Below are positions 1-10,406 of a stretch of 64,000 bases of DNA, piece after piece. This DNA comes from Apoda limacodes. Its lineage: Eukaryota > Arthropoda > Insecta > Lepidoptera > Limacodidae. Positions within the stretch are counted from its first letter, which is position 1. Every line of letters starts with the position of its first letter. The translations under genes and the position numbers were made by a program. The stretch covers positions 10,386,501 to 10,450,500 of the forward strand of contig OX291557.1 in NCBI GenBank assembly GCA_946406115.1, in the 5' to 3' direction. The notes under the pieces are model-generated. The model was not told where the DNA came from, ran no database searches, and saw only the letters and a program-made list of their open reading frames with translations.

Positions 1-365
1 CTGCTGATATAAATAAATAGGTATGCAGCTTCTGCAACATCTCACCCAGCTCTGCAGACTGCAGTAAACTACATTTTGTTTTATGGACTACAAAGCTGCC
101 CCGGTACAAATAACAGTTCAAATATAATTATCTCAATACGATACGAGTTGCTGAAAATATCACGAACGTAGGTACAATGTATGATCATTTAGGTTATTAA
201 TGTTATTTTTACTTGATTATTAAAATGATATATTTATTGTATTATTTTTTATTTAGATAAGAATTAGCGATTTTTTTTTGCAAGAACAAACAGTTTTGAT
301 TATTAATTATATTATAAATATAATCTATTCCAATTGTTTCAAAAATTCATACAATACTTAATATT

Positions 366-600
366 TAAATGCGAAAGTAAGTGTCTGTCTGTTACCTCTT
401 CACGCTTAAGACGTTTTACCGATTAGGATGAAATTTGGCATGGAAGCTATGAAAGGACATAGGCTACTTCAAATTTGTCTGGTTCAAGTTTTTTTTATCG
501 AATTTTCAAGTTTATTAATCGCTTTTTCCCATTTTGAACCATATCCCCAAGAACCCATTCATTAAATTTTAGTCGGATCTGCTCAGCGGATCCGGAAAAA
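366..600 (-). repeat. Short interspersed repeat, family A, reverse copy
   Basis: The reverse complement ends in the GCATTTAAATATTAAG version of the recurrent tail TTTCGCATTTATAATATTAG. It is preceded by the same GTTACCTCTTCACG and TGCCAAATTTCATCC blocks seen in the other copies near 10.2, 12.7, 18.9 and 31 kb. The tail resembles the 3' end shared by lepidopteran RTE LINEs and the SINEs they mobilise; that assignment is from memory. No coding potential. The first 365 bases of the window are AT-rich and show nothing else. Confidence 0.6.
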
Positions 601-780
601 CATTTGCCAAAAAATATTAAATTTAGGTAGTATAGCCTCTTAAGATATTGTATTAATTATTTTAGACAAAGTTAGGCAAATGGTTGTATTATACTTATTA
701 TATATATATTACCCTATTGCCATAATTACATGACGATAATGTATGTAATAGATATTAGACATGTGTTGAATTCTAATTAT

Positions 781-1121
781 TAAGGCCCCTCTTACAGCCC
801 ACTAGCCCTGCCGTTAGATATCCTCGATTTTCTCTTCGTAGAAAACGAATTTCTAAAATCCAAATGTCGCAAATATAAAGCTAGTCATAAGCTATTTTTA
901 GAAGGTTTTATATTGTTTCTAAATAATGTATGTGAGTTGTAGTTGGCATTTCTGCTAAAAGTGGCCGTTTTTAGCAGAAATGCTAACTACATTAAACTTT
1001 TTAAAAATAGCTTATGACCAGCTTTATATTTGCGACATTTGGATTTTAAAAATTCGTTTTCTACGAAGAGAAAATTGAGGATATCTAATGGCGGCGCTAG
1101 TTAGCTGCTATGTGCGCCTTA
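781..1121. mobile_element. Foldback MITE (family M1) with about 140-bp arms
   Basis: The two halves are near-perfect reverse complements around a centre near 960-980. Ends read TAAGGCCCCTCTTACAG on the left and, as reverse complement, TAAGGCGCACATAGCAG on the right, followed in both by GTTAGATATCC-like sequence and long matching arms (TCTCTTCGTAGAAAACGAAT, ATTTGCGACATTTGG). The flanks are compatible with a TA target duplication, as for Tc1/mariner-type MITEs, but this is weak. Related copies are at 22515-22848, 26338-26478 and part of 22910-22985. No ORF. Confidence 0.8.
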
Positions 1122-1830
1122 ATATAACTTCTTGGCATTCTGGCGCCATATGCAATAATTATCTCCGTTATTACACGATAAACACATTTGTCTGCACAAT
1201 CCAGAAATAAAATCATTGTTATGAATGGGCTGCGACGTCTCCGTCTATATTTAATTTTATTAATGATACGTCTGGGTCAGAACGCAACGACTTCGTGGAA
1301 CAATGGGTCAAAGGAGATTTTCAACGGAGTTGTTTTCAACACTCTTTAATCACAACGTCGTCGATTAAATTTCATTTAAATCTTTCGATTAAAAATGTTA
1401 GCGCACTTACATGTAGAATAACATTTTGGTTGATACAGTCGGTAACCTTTATAACTAGTAACATTTTGGTTGAAATCGCATATTACAGTCATTGTTTGTT
1501 TCAGAAACTTAAAATAGTAGATACCTAAATTTATGGTTTAAATTTTTTTAATCCAATAAGTCCAGGTCTTACTTCATACCTAAGTTGAAGATAAATTAGT
1601 GCAATCAGCCTTGTAATAAGCGGCCATAGTACGTGAATGATATCTTCAGTCAGATTACGAATAAATTATTTATTATTCATACGATTTGTTTATCAATTTC
1701 ATTTCTACACGATAAAATATATTTTTCGAACTTTAGCTGCCTTTGGTTAGTTCTATATATTAACTAGGTACTTAAACTAAAATAAAAAATCTGATTGAAA
1801 ATAAATTAGGTGAGAAAAGTACTGGCTTTT
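1122..1830. other. Noncoding stretch, no recognisable feature
   Basis: AT-rich single-copy-looking sequence. A 77-codon open frame at 1295-1528 has no recognisable domain, coding bias or splice context, and I do not call it. The inverted copy of the repeat GGTAACATTTTGGTTGA around 1425-1475 is a short local direct repeat (TAACATTTTGGTTGA twice). Confidence 0.5.
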
Positions 1831-2112
1831 GACTCCCTCGCAGCCTAGATGGTCGTGTGGCCAGCTGCTGGGCGAAGGGTGTGGGTTCGATTTCCGCACT
1901 GGACAAACATTTATTGTGGTAAACATTTGAGTTTGTCTTGAGTGTGGGTGTATTTATGTATGATATGTATGTGCAAAAAAAAAGTAATTATATATATATG
2001 TATTTGTGTTCGTTGTCTGGTGACTGTAACACAAGCTTTGCTTACTTTAAGGCCAGACGCTGTGTGTAATGTCCAAAAATATGTATTATTTATTTATTTA
2101 TTTATTTATAGA
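1831..2112 (+). repeat. tRNA-derived SINE with TTTA tail
   Basis: The head has RNA polymerase III promoter elements: an A-box-like TAGCCTAGATGG near 1842-1853 and a B box GGGTTCGATTTCC at 1883-1895, the spacing expected of a tRNA gene. A longer unrelated body follows, and the element ends in a (TTTA)n run at about 2087-2110. This is the usual layout of lepidopteran tRNA-derived SINEs. A 70-codon ORF crossing it is a chance reading. Confidence 0.75.
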
Positions 2113-2980
2113 AACGTGAAGCTCCGAGAACAGCTAGGAATTTCAGAAAATTAATTACCTACGTGCCTAATGTATTTATAAAGTAATAAGTACAAATAGT
2201 ACATTACAAACAGTATAATTAGTCTAAGTACACAACTTAGTATTATCCTGTTCTGGGTAGTGTAAAGTGTAGGAGCATGTGTAATAATTTCTAATTTAAG
2301 TTGTAAAGTTTCATTTTTTAAAATTGTAAGCAAATTAATAACAAGAATGCTAGCTTCCTTCAGTCAATTTACTAATTAATATATTTATGCACTGGGTCTA
2401 GAGATGATCTAGTGACCTAAAAGTTTGAACAGAAGTTCCTGTTATAACAAAGGCGATCATCAAAAACTAACTTTGTAAAACTTATACCTAAAGGGTATTG
2501 GAAGTTAGAAGGGAACTCCATCATTTTAAAAACTAAAATGCATAAAAATTGGTAGGTGTTTGTTCTTAAGATTGAAGTGTTTCACGATTTTTGGAAAATT
2601 ATCCCCAGAGAGCAAATTAGGGATAAGGGATAAAATCTGAGAAATGTGAGTAAGTATAGTACTTATATGAGTTGTAGGTATACATGTATATCGAAATATG
2701 GTATTAAAATTTGTCCGCCAAGTTGGACATGGGTTGAATTATTCATTAGTTCACGAACGTGTCGATCGAAATAAAGTGTCGACAAGGTATCGGTGATCTA
2801 TTTGCATATCAGACTTGTGCCGACACTGCGTATTGTTTGCCCTTCGTTTAACAACTACACGTGCACATAGAAACGCTTTCCTATATCGATAACAATAATT
2901 CCTAATACATAAGTACGTAGGACTGTGTATGTCCTACTTACATAGATAGAATCTAGCTGAAATTAGACTAAAAAACAACC
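2113..2980. other. Noncoding stretch, no recognisable feature
   Basis: AT-rich intergenic or intronic sequence. A 60-codon minus-strand frame at 2151-2333 is hydrophobic but low-complexity and has no start context or homology that I recognise. Confidence 0.5.
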
Positions 2981-3126
2981 TTATTGGGAACAGTCTCGAG
3001 CTATTCGGAGTCTGGAATTCGGGAGAAAAATGTATGCAAGTACATTTACGGGTTTCGAGAGTTAAGTCTGACTTCCATACATTTTAGCCCCAAATTCCAG
3101 AATTAGCTGGAGACTGTTCCCAATAA
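2981..3126. mobile_element. Small foldback element (family M2), 146 bp
   Basis: Terminal inverted repeats read TTATTGGGAACAGTCTCGAG on the left and GCTGGAGACTGTTCCCAATAA on the right. The middle holds a conserved block AAAATGTATGCAAG and CGGGTTTCGAGAG. Two diverged copies with the same core are at 28338-28492 and 34300-34440. The unit is too short to code for protein. It is probably a MITE; no superfamily can be assigned. Confidence 0.75.
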
Positions 3127-3546
3127 ACTCCCTGGTCGGGCTCGCGTATTGAGGGCTCCGTCCTCTACTTAATTTAAAAAATAACTAGGTGAATATTCAT
3201 ACCTTTTCAATTTCAAAACTTAATTTTATTTTTCCTGCATTTGATAAATATCTTAGTTTTAATTAGTTTAGATAGTTTGGCTGGTAAACTTAACGATAAT
3301 CTTTTATGACCTGCTGTTTGCTATAGTAATGCAATCCCACCGACCCTATTACTAACAACTATAATTTTTTTTCATATTTATTAAGACGAATCGACTGTGC
3401 GAACTTATAACTAACTATACACGATTAAAGGCAGACAGAAAACAATTATTAAAATTTTCTGTCTATATTTAGTCACCTAACTTCAACTAAGTATGAGACG
3501 AAAAAAAATATAACAACCAAATAAAAACATTTAAAAACAACTTTTT

Positions 3547-3835
3547 AAAAACCCGATCAAGTGCGAGTCGGACTCGCGCACTAAGGGTTCCGTACCATTA
3601 TCTACAAAACGAGCAAAAAAATCACGTTTCACGTTCACGAGCCCCCTTAAATATTTATTTTATTCTATTTTTTAGTATTTGTTGTTATAGCGGCAACAGA
3701 AATACATCATCTGTAAAAATTTCAACTGTCTAACTATCACGGTTCATGACATACAGCCTAGTGACAGACGGAGAGGCGGATGGACAGCAAAGTCTTACTA
3801 TATAATAGGGTCACGTTTTTTACTCTTTGGGTACG
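3547..3835 (+). repeat. Interspersed repeat, family B, full copy
   Basis: It begins with CCCGATCAAGTGCGAGTCGG and ACTCGCGCACTAAGGGTTCC, continues through GCGGCAACAGAAATACATC and a TGACAGACGGA block, and closes with TTTGGGTACGGAA. The same order of blocks recurs at 33775-34204 (minus), 35163-35445 (plus) and 60845-61025 (minus), with fragments at 46434-46525 and 55540-55580. It is common in Lepidoptera and non-coding; the class is unresolved. Confidence 0.7.
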
Positions 3836-4918
3836 GAAATAAAATGTAGAAAATAAGCCCCCATACGTCACGGAGCAAAAAAGCGTGGGCACTTTTCCAC
3901 TGTATGTTTTTCCGAAATTTGATTTTTTCTTATAATATTCTTATATTTTTGTAGAATACATAAACCTACTTCTTTTCTAAACTAGTCTAGCTAGTCCCTA
4001 ATAAAAAGCTTTCAGAACCGAAGCGATTATACTTACCACTTGCCTACATACATATTTAAAGGAGTGTCCGATATGTGAACAAACCCATTACAACGGGGCA
4101 TGTTTGTTCGTTATCTAACCAAATTAGGTTGGAATGTGTCGATATCTCCATAAAACCCCTTTCATTTAAAAGCGTTTAAGAATACTTGGACTGGAAATTT
4201 AAATTAAAAATAAAATCAAATCACGGTTTTTAAAATTATCCTTTGGTACAATTTATAAATTAAAGAACAGTAAGTTATTCTGGGCGAAGAAAAATCATAG
4301 AGTCTTAGAAAGAAATTCATACCATATTATAGTTGGCTCTTATAAACTAAACAAAATTATACATTTATACCAGCACAGCTTAGCTCTACAGTAAATTATT
4401 CTTTATTCTTTGATCACACTAATATTATATAGAGAAAGATTGTGAGTTAGTTACTTCTTCACATTTACTTAGCTACTTATGAAGGTAGCTGACACAACAC
4501 AAGCCCTCACGGTAAAAAGGAATTAGTTGAGCCAAGAGAATATCGTTTCATATATGCACCAACGAATATTTACTTCATCTAAGATATTATTTCTCTTAAA
4601 TATTTAAAATAATATGAAGTTATCACAAGATCAAATTTCTCTGAACCAGTAAATAAAACTCTATCAATTTGAAACAATATTTAATTCATTGAAGAAAAAT
4701 ATGCTTCTTTTTTTGAAACACTTAGTTTTCTTGGGCGTAGAACTTCGTGCGTTATTGCACGGAAGAAATGTCTAGTTCACACAAGAGAATAGTGCTCTTA
4801 ACTTGACTACATCAGCTCTTAAATTAATAACATATTTTAGTTTAAAACAAAAAATGTTTCGGTACAAAATGACATAGTTATCCGTCAAGATTAAATAAAG
4901 TTTTTTAAAAAGCCCTAT
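3836..4918. other. Noncoding stretch, no recognisable feature
   Basis: AT-rich sequence without open frames worth calling and without a repeat that I can match elsewhere in the window. Confidence 0.5.
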
Positions 4919-5137
4919 GCCTCTTTTCTGGAGGCTTGGGCCATATAGAGTCAGTCTACCGCACTGACTTAGTGTGTGTCTTAGCGGACATTTGTCGAGC
5001 TAGTAGTGCCCTACTGCAGAGGCACAGGCCTCTTTTCTGGAGGCTTGGGCCATATAGGCAGTCAGTCTACCGCACTGCCTTTATATGGACTTTGTCGAGC
5101 TTAGTAGCTATTCTCGCCTTTACCTGATTATACAGCG
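4919..5137 (+). repeat. Two-unit tandem duplication, period 109 bp
   Basis: The block beginning GCCTCTTTTCTGGAGGCTTG starts at 4919 and again at 5028. Both copies continue through GGGCCATATAG, CAGTCTACCGCACTG and TTTGTCGAGCT. The second copy is shortened. The small ORF across both units reflects the duplication and not a gene. Confidence 0.8.
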
Positions 5138-5189
5138 TTATGTTTAATTATAATTGTTATGACTATTTAACGATCCTTCTTAAACATGG

Positions 5190-5285
5190 AAGAAAAAGCG
5201 GTCACCCATCCAAGTACTGACCACGGTCGACGTTGCTTAACTTCGCTTATCGTTTCAGATAGACGAATGCGACTGGGCCACAAGC
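5190..5285 (-). repeat. 5S rRNA-derived sequence (SINE3-like head or 5S fragment)
   Basis: On the minus strand, 5247-5199 matches the core of insect 5S rRNA: AAGTTAAGCAACGTCG (box A of the internal promoter) followed by GGTCAGTACTTGGATGGGTG and ACC (intermediate element and box C). The first part of 5S does not match: upstream of box A the sequence is GTCGCATTCGTCTATCTGAA. Downstream it runs into a T-rich stretch. It is therefore not a functional 5S gene. A SINE whose promoter comes from 5S rRNA, or a 5S pseudogene fragment, would fit. Confidence 0.75.
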
Positions 5286-6089
5286 TTTTCAATTCTCAGA
5301 AAATAATTAACTGTAGGTTTCTCGCATAAACTGATACTAATTTGACGCACAAAACTCTACAATAAACAATTATTTAAAATTAAAAGCCAACACGAAATCC
5401 TATGAAGGACAGTGATGAGATTCATTCAATTTTGGAAATGCAGGTATTTACTTAAACGAAAAGAAAATTCGTTCATAGCGATACTAGCTGATTAATTTTA
5501 ACGAAAATGTTTAATATTTTAAAGCAGGTATTTTATTTGATTCGACTAAAACAAGAGTTTCGGCTTAAAATATCAGATTTTGAGTGAAGAATCTAACAAA
5601 TTCTGTTAAAATTATTATTTTCTCTAATTCAAAACAATATTATCTTAACTGAACATTTCACTGGCTTTGATTTAAAATACAATTATTTTCATCGAAAGAT
5701 ATAGTTTTTAATAAGTGACGTCGCAGATTTAAGAAAACCATGATTATATCAAAGCAAAATTATTTTTTGTTTCAAACGAAGAAAAATAAAATGTTGCATA
5801 TAAAAATGTATTTATTTTATACAAGAACATTAACTGTCTTAGGGTAATTAATTTAAGTTTGTTTGATCTAAAACGAACATTTATTTGATTAAAAAAAAAT
5901 TTGTTCATACGAAAAGAAGTTTATCAATTTTGATTGATAAAATGATTTTTTTTCTGGGAAATAATATTGCCTTCTGTGAACAAAATATGTCCAAAATAGT
6001 TGGATTTCTTGACTGAATGCAAATTATTTTGGTGGAATAGAACTTGGAAACTCTTTTTTTTCCGTGCTGGTTTAACAAAAAGGTACTTT
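5286..6089. other. Noncoding stretch, no recognisable feature
   Basis: AT-rich. An 89-codon minus frame at 5905-6174 begins with a hydrophobic signal-like stretch (MKFAIVVAIVCLSLVIIIPA), but its 3' half is low-complexity and its start lies inside a family A repeat copy, so I do not call it. Confidence 0.5.
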
Positions 6090-6240
6090 TTATCCCGAAA
6101 GAATCAAAAGTTTCCGCGGGAATAATAATAACCAAGCTTAAACAAACTATAGCTACAACTATAGCAAACTTCATTAGTATAATTCAGGACTTGATTCAAG
6201 TATTTCACGCCTATAACCAACTTTAGGGCGGGCGGAACCG
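6090..6240 (-). repeat. Family A repeat, reverse copy (5' part)
   Basis: Reverse-oriented copy of the head of family A: on the minus strand it reads GCCAGCGGTTCCGCCCGCCC, TTGGTTATAGGCGTG and TATAGCTATAGTTTG-like blocks, then CCCGCGGAAACTTTTG. The same blocks are at 31003-31180 and 31430-31725. Non-coding. Confidence 0.65.
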
Positions 6241-6301
6241 CTGGCAATTTATTAATTAACTGCTATCCTTGATTATCAGCTATTCCATTATTAAAAAAAA
6301 A

Positions 6302-6685
6302 TGCGAAAGTTTGGATATTTGGTTGTTCTATCGCATGTTTTCGAACACGCTTTAATCTACCTTATATAGGTTAGGTCCTGGAACATAAAATTCAAAAACT
6401 CCCGCAGGAATAACTATGACGTTTGTAACTCAAACCTACCGCAACAGAGCATCCAATTGAGCTGAGATTTGCACAGTAAAAGGTACAGAGAAAGACAAAG
6501 GCAATTTTTTATTCCGGAAAATTCAAAAGTTCCTACAGGAGTGACTATAACCGAATTCCGCAATCGAACTATAGCTGCAGCTATAGCATGCTATATAGCA
6601 AACTTCTTTAGTATATAATCAAGAGGTTGCTGTAGGAATCCCAAGCCGATAACCAAATTTTGGGCAGGCGGAGCTGCGGGCAAAA
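6302..6685 (-). repeat. Family A repeat, longer reverse copy, internally duplicated
   Basis: The minus strand starts with GCCCGCAGCTCCGCCTGCCC, contains two versions of the block AGGAACTTTTGAATTTTCCG / GGGAGTTTTTGAATTTTATG, and ends in ACTTTCGCATTT. The repeated block suggests an internal duplication or two nested copies. Non-coding. Confidence 0.65.
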
Positions 6686-7740
6686 GTCAGTAAATGAATA
6701 ATTTATAATCTGCGGTGACCGCTTACCATCAGGCGGACCGTGAGCTTGTTTGCTACCTAAGTGGTATGTCCAATTTTATCCAACCTTTTACGTAAGTCGA
6801 TTAAAACGTATCATCATGGTGCATGTTAATGCCTATGCAGACCGACAAACATACAAATAAAACTAGGTAGGCATTATAGATAGTTTAATAAAAAATCTTC
6901 CCCCACTTTCCTAGATTTGGTAAAATAAAAGACTAAGTACCACTATCATGGATTATCATGGAATTTTTAAGTTAGGGTAACGCAAAAGTGTAATATAGGC
7001 ACAGGTCAAATCCTTTAGGTTATAGGTATATACTACCCAGGATGTCCCGATGACGCCCATGACTAACTACAGACAGACTCATATTTAGATATCTACAATC
7101 AACTAGGAAGCCTAGAAATAACAGATAGGTACTTCTACTTATAGGACATCTACCAGTAAATTTATGGCAGAACAATGGTGGTTTGATGGACAGACAATAC
7201 AGTTCCGGACATGGACACTGCACATAAGATCTTCATTCACAGCTATCGAAATAAGAAATCCGTTTTACATTGGTGATGATTAAGGAGTCTGCGTAAGACA
7301 TGTCGATATTATCATAAATTACAGACAGACTTCTCTTTTCCCTGTACCATAAGACACAAATATTCGCGATCAAAATAAAACTGCATTTTTGACCCTCGGC
7401 GCAAAAACGAAGAAGTGTTAAATAAGTTTAAACGCTCTGTTTCTATCTGCCTTTCTAAGCAATTTCAATGTAGATTTTTTTAAGACCAATTGAATTTGTT
7501 CTTAGCACTGTTTGGTGCATTCATAAGCGGTTTTTTTTTAAATAATCAGCTCTTTTCCTAATCAGGCGATAGATCTCAGAAACATTTTTATTTGTATCAC
7601 TTCCATTTGTCCGATGGACTAGAAACACAACTATGACGACATATTGGATGACACTGACCAATACCGAAACCGTAATCTGGAATAAAAACAGCTGATGCAT
7701 TCAATTTAGATTGATAGATAATTTTCTATATCTTGAACCC
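6686..7740. other. LINE 3'-end relic, then noncoding stretch
   Basis: The segment 6712-6770 (GCGGTGACCGCTTACCATCA and GGCGGACCGTGAGCTTGTTT) is the same terminal motif that follows the decayed LINE reading frame near 50.58 kb, so it is a solo 3' end of that family. From 6780 to 7740 I see only AT-rich single-copy sequence. Confidence 0.5.
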
Positions 7741-7890
7741 CCTTGAAAATCCTTTCTTAGCGCACGCCTACATCATAATAACTATATGTGTGTTAAATTT
7801 CAGCTCGATCCGTCCAGTGGTTGGAGCTGTGCGTCGATAGATCAGTCGATCCGTAAAAGTTGCTTTGGGCTAACGCTTACTTTAACCCGC
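7741..7890 (+). repeat. Family E repeat fragment
   Basis: Contains AATCCTTTCTTAGCGCACGC, TTTCAGCTCGATCCGTCCAG and GAGCTGTGCGTCGATAGATC, blocks shared with the copies at 8961-9110 and 49255-49300. Such segments usually end in CAGTCA repeats in Lepidoptera. Non-coding; class unresolved. Confidence 0.55.
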
Positions 7891-8329
7891 GACTTTTTTT
7901 ACGTAGAAGGTGAAAATATTTTAAATCAAACGTACCACCCTTTCCCATCATGACTTCCCGCCGGCCTAGCACATCATAAATTCGCGCGCAGTACTTCATC
8001 ATTATTTTGCTGCGATGTTATTTTAAAACTGCGATATGTCCTAAGATATTCATTGAAATCGAATGATGGGAAGAAAAATTTTGATTCAAATTAAATACTT
8101 ATGATGAATAACGTATTTATTTGGATAAGAATTAATATCATGTTTATAAAAACACCTTCGCAAATAATGAATTGTTTTAAAACAAATTTGGTAAGCATAA
8201 AAAGATTATAGTGAGCCAACCTTAAAAGATAGACATATGCTGTCGATCTTGGGTTTTTTTTAGAACCTAGAACTTTTAAAGGGAAACAATTTTGTCATAC
8301 ATGATTTTTGCAAAACTTTAACCGTTTAC

Positions 8330-8575
8330 GCAGCGCACGCAGCGGAAACTCTAAAAAGGAAAAAAAATCCCCTAATTTTGAAACGTTCTTCATTGGTGCT
8401 GCGCTCCTAGCGTGATGATATATAGCTTATAGCCTTCCTCGACATATGGGCTATCTAACACTTAAAGAATTTTTCAAATCGGACCAGCAGTTCGTGAGAT
8501 TAGCGCGTTCAAGCAACCAAACAAAGAGACTAAAAAATCTTCAGCTTTATAATATTAGTATAGATACGCGTAGGT
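8330..8575 (+). repeat. RTE-type LINE 3' end relic
   Basis: Blocks GTGCTGCGCTCCTAGCGTG, AATTTTTCAAATCGGACCAG and TTCGTGAGATTAGCGCGTTC lead to TTTATAATATTAGTATAGAT. From memory this is the 3' untranslated end of lepidopteran RTE-clade LINEs. No reverse transcriptase frame is left upstream. A related reverse-oriented fragment lies at 9795-9960. Confidence 0.6.
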
Positions 8576-8732
8576 AGAAAAAGAAAACTATAAGTATTAT
8601 TATACACAAAAAATCAAACACCTAAAAAGTGCATAACCTTTTTAGGCTTAGAAACCTTCAAATGTGGTACTATATAGTACGGTAACTTTCAAGACATTTG
8701 GTTATGTTTTCAAACATGTGTCAAAATATAAT

Positions 8733-9110
8733 GTAATTTAAATCAAAAGCACTAAGATGTATTGATTTCAATTTCGAGGCAAATCACCGCCAAAATAACT
8801 TTCTACCCCTTTATAACCCCGTTAGGGGATGAATTGTAATAAAATACGAAACACGTCTTTCATCAATTCTGTTAAAAAAGGTTCATGCAAAATTTGAAGT
8901 AGATTGGACCAAGGAATCACGTTGTCCCATACAAATTTCCCCCCCCCTTTTTCACCCCCTTAGGAGTAGAATTTAGGAAAATCCTTTCTTATCGGATGCC
9001 TACGTGATACAAAGAACACACCCTCAAAGTTTCAGGTCTCTACGGTTAGCGGTTTACGCTGTGCGTTGATTCATCAGTCATTCAGGACAAAGCATTTTAT
9101 ATGTATAGAT
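8733..9110 (+). repeat. Family E repeat, long copy
   Basis: Shares a chain of blocks with 49255-49521: AAGCACTAAGATGTATTGAT, GAGGCAAATCACCGCCAAAA, ACGTCTTTCATCAATTCTGT and GATTGGACCAAGGAATCAC. In this copy CCTTTCTTATCGGATGCCTA comes after these blocks; at 49 kb it comes before them, so the order differs between copies. Non-coding. Confidence 0.65.
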
Positions 9111-10164
9111 ACAGTTTTCTTCTCCTCGTCCCTTCCGACTAATTTTTGAAAAAAATCAAAATAATTAAGGTCAGCGCCGCCGTTTTATGCCTTCAAATAC
9201 TAACTTCTTAGTTACTACGATATGAGAATAAAAAAATATTATTATAATACCTATTGATCAACGAAACATTGTCTAACAGTGGCTGTAGGTAGGTAAGCAA
9301 CCCTTATATGGACAGCGCACGAGTCTGGCTTGGCCCTCGGTCGGTTTTATTTTTAAAAACAAATTTCACATTGAATGCAAAATAAGTGTCCACTTTCGTA
9401 GTCAGTAAGTAATTAAACAAATTCGTACCGAAAAATGCAAAATTGCTCAATAAAAGTACTTGGGCACTAAGTTTCCATTTTCATATTCATTTGTGCACTA
9501 ACAAAATTTCACACAAGCGGATTATGGAGTATAAGGTCGTTAGGTGATTTTAAAATAAGGGAGCAACAGACAACACCGAGGCAGACTTGACCCGCCCCCT
9601 GGGACGGAGGTGTGGTGGACTAATTAGCAGTTAGTTTGCATACAACAACCCAAAACAAACCCCTTTGTTCCTAAGTAAAGTACAATACCTATGCAAGCAT
9701 CCTGTTGCTGAGTGATAGGGATATCTTATGTTTTGTTACCCTTCAGAAGACAATAAAGGATGCACGTTCACTTTCGAATATCTTGGAATCCTTACTATTT
9801 ATCTATACTAATATAATAATAAAGCAGTTTGTTTTTTTGAACGCGCTTATCTCTGGCGCTAAACTATCAGTCGGATTTGATAAAAAAGCTTATAGCCTAT
9901 TTAACATCACGCTTCGACCTTAAAGAGCGGAGCCAAAAGAAAAAAGACAGAAAGAACCCTAAGTGAAAACCAAGTAATAGTGCGGGCGAGCGTTGAAAAG
10001 GGAAATGTCAGCAGGAAAGGGCAGAACCACGTCTGCCAGGTCAGCTCATTTAGGTATATATATTTGTCACGATGTGAATTAAATAAGCTAAGGGTGTTGT
10101 ATCAAAGTACACTTTCTGATACAAAATAATATGTTAAATACAGAAAAGTTATAATTATAACTGA
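9111..10164. other. Mostly unremarkable noncoding, with one RTE-tail relic
   Basis: The stretch 9795-9960 is a reverse-oriented relic: it begins CTATACTAATATAATAATAA and contains GAACGCGCTTATCTCTGG, matching the 3' end at 8480-8575 in reverse. The 72-codon ORF at 9705-9923 runs through this relic and is not a gene. The rest shows nothing. Confidence 0.5.
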
Positions 10165-10406
10165 CTAGCTTTTGCTCGCGGTTTCATTTGCCCTGAATTC
10201 GGTTATTGGTGTAGGATTGTAACGGCAACTCCTCAATTATAGTTAAAAAAATAGCCTCACACTTGACGTTTTCTAAATCATGTCCTTTTCGGGACTCAAG
10301 CTATCTTCATGCCAAAAATCATCTTAATCGGTACAGCGGTTTAAACGTGAAGAGGTAACAGACCAACAGACAGAGTTACTTTCGCATTTATAATATTAGT
10401 ATGAAT
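10165..10406 (+). repeat. Family A repeat, near-complete forward copy
   Basis: It opens with ACTAGCTTTTGCTCGCGG, continues through CTGAATTCGGTTATTGGTG, GCCTCACACTTGACGTTTTC and GGTACAGCGGTTTAAACGTG, and ends GAGTTACTTTCGCATTTAT then AATATTAGTATGAAT. It is the clearest forward example of family A in the window and the reference for the other copies. Non-coding. Confidence 0.75.

Noticed and set aside
5199..5247. Functional 5S rRNA gene
   Set aside because: Only the second half matches 5S; the 5' half is unrelated.
5905..6174. Minus-strand ORF with a signal-peptide-like start
   Set aside because: The start lies in a family A repeat and the rest is low-complexity AT-rich translation.
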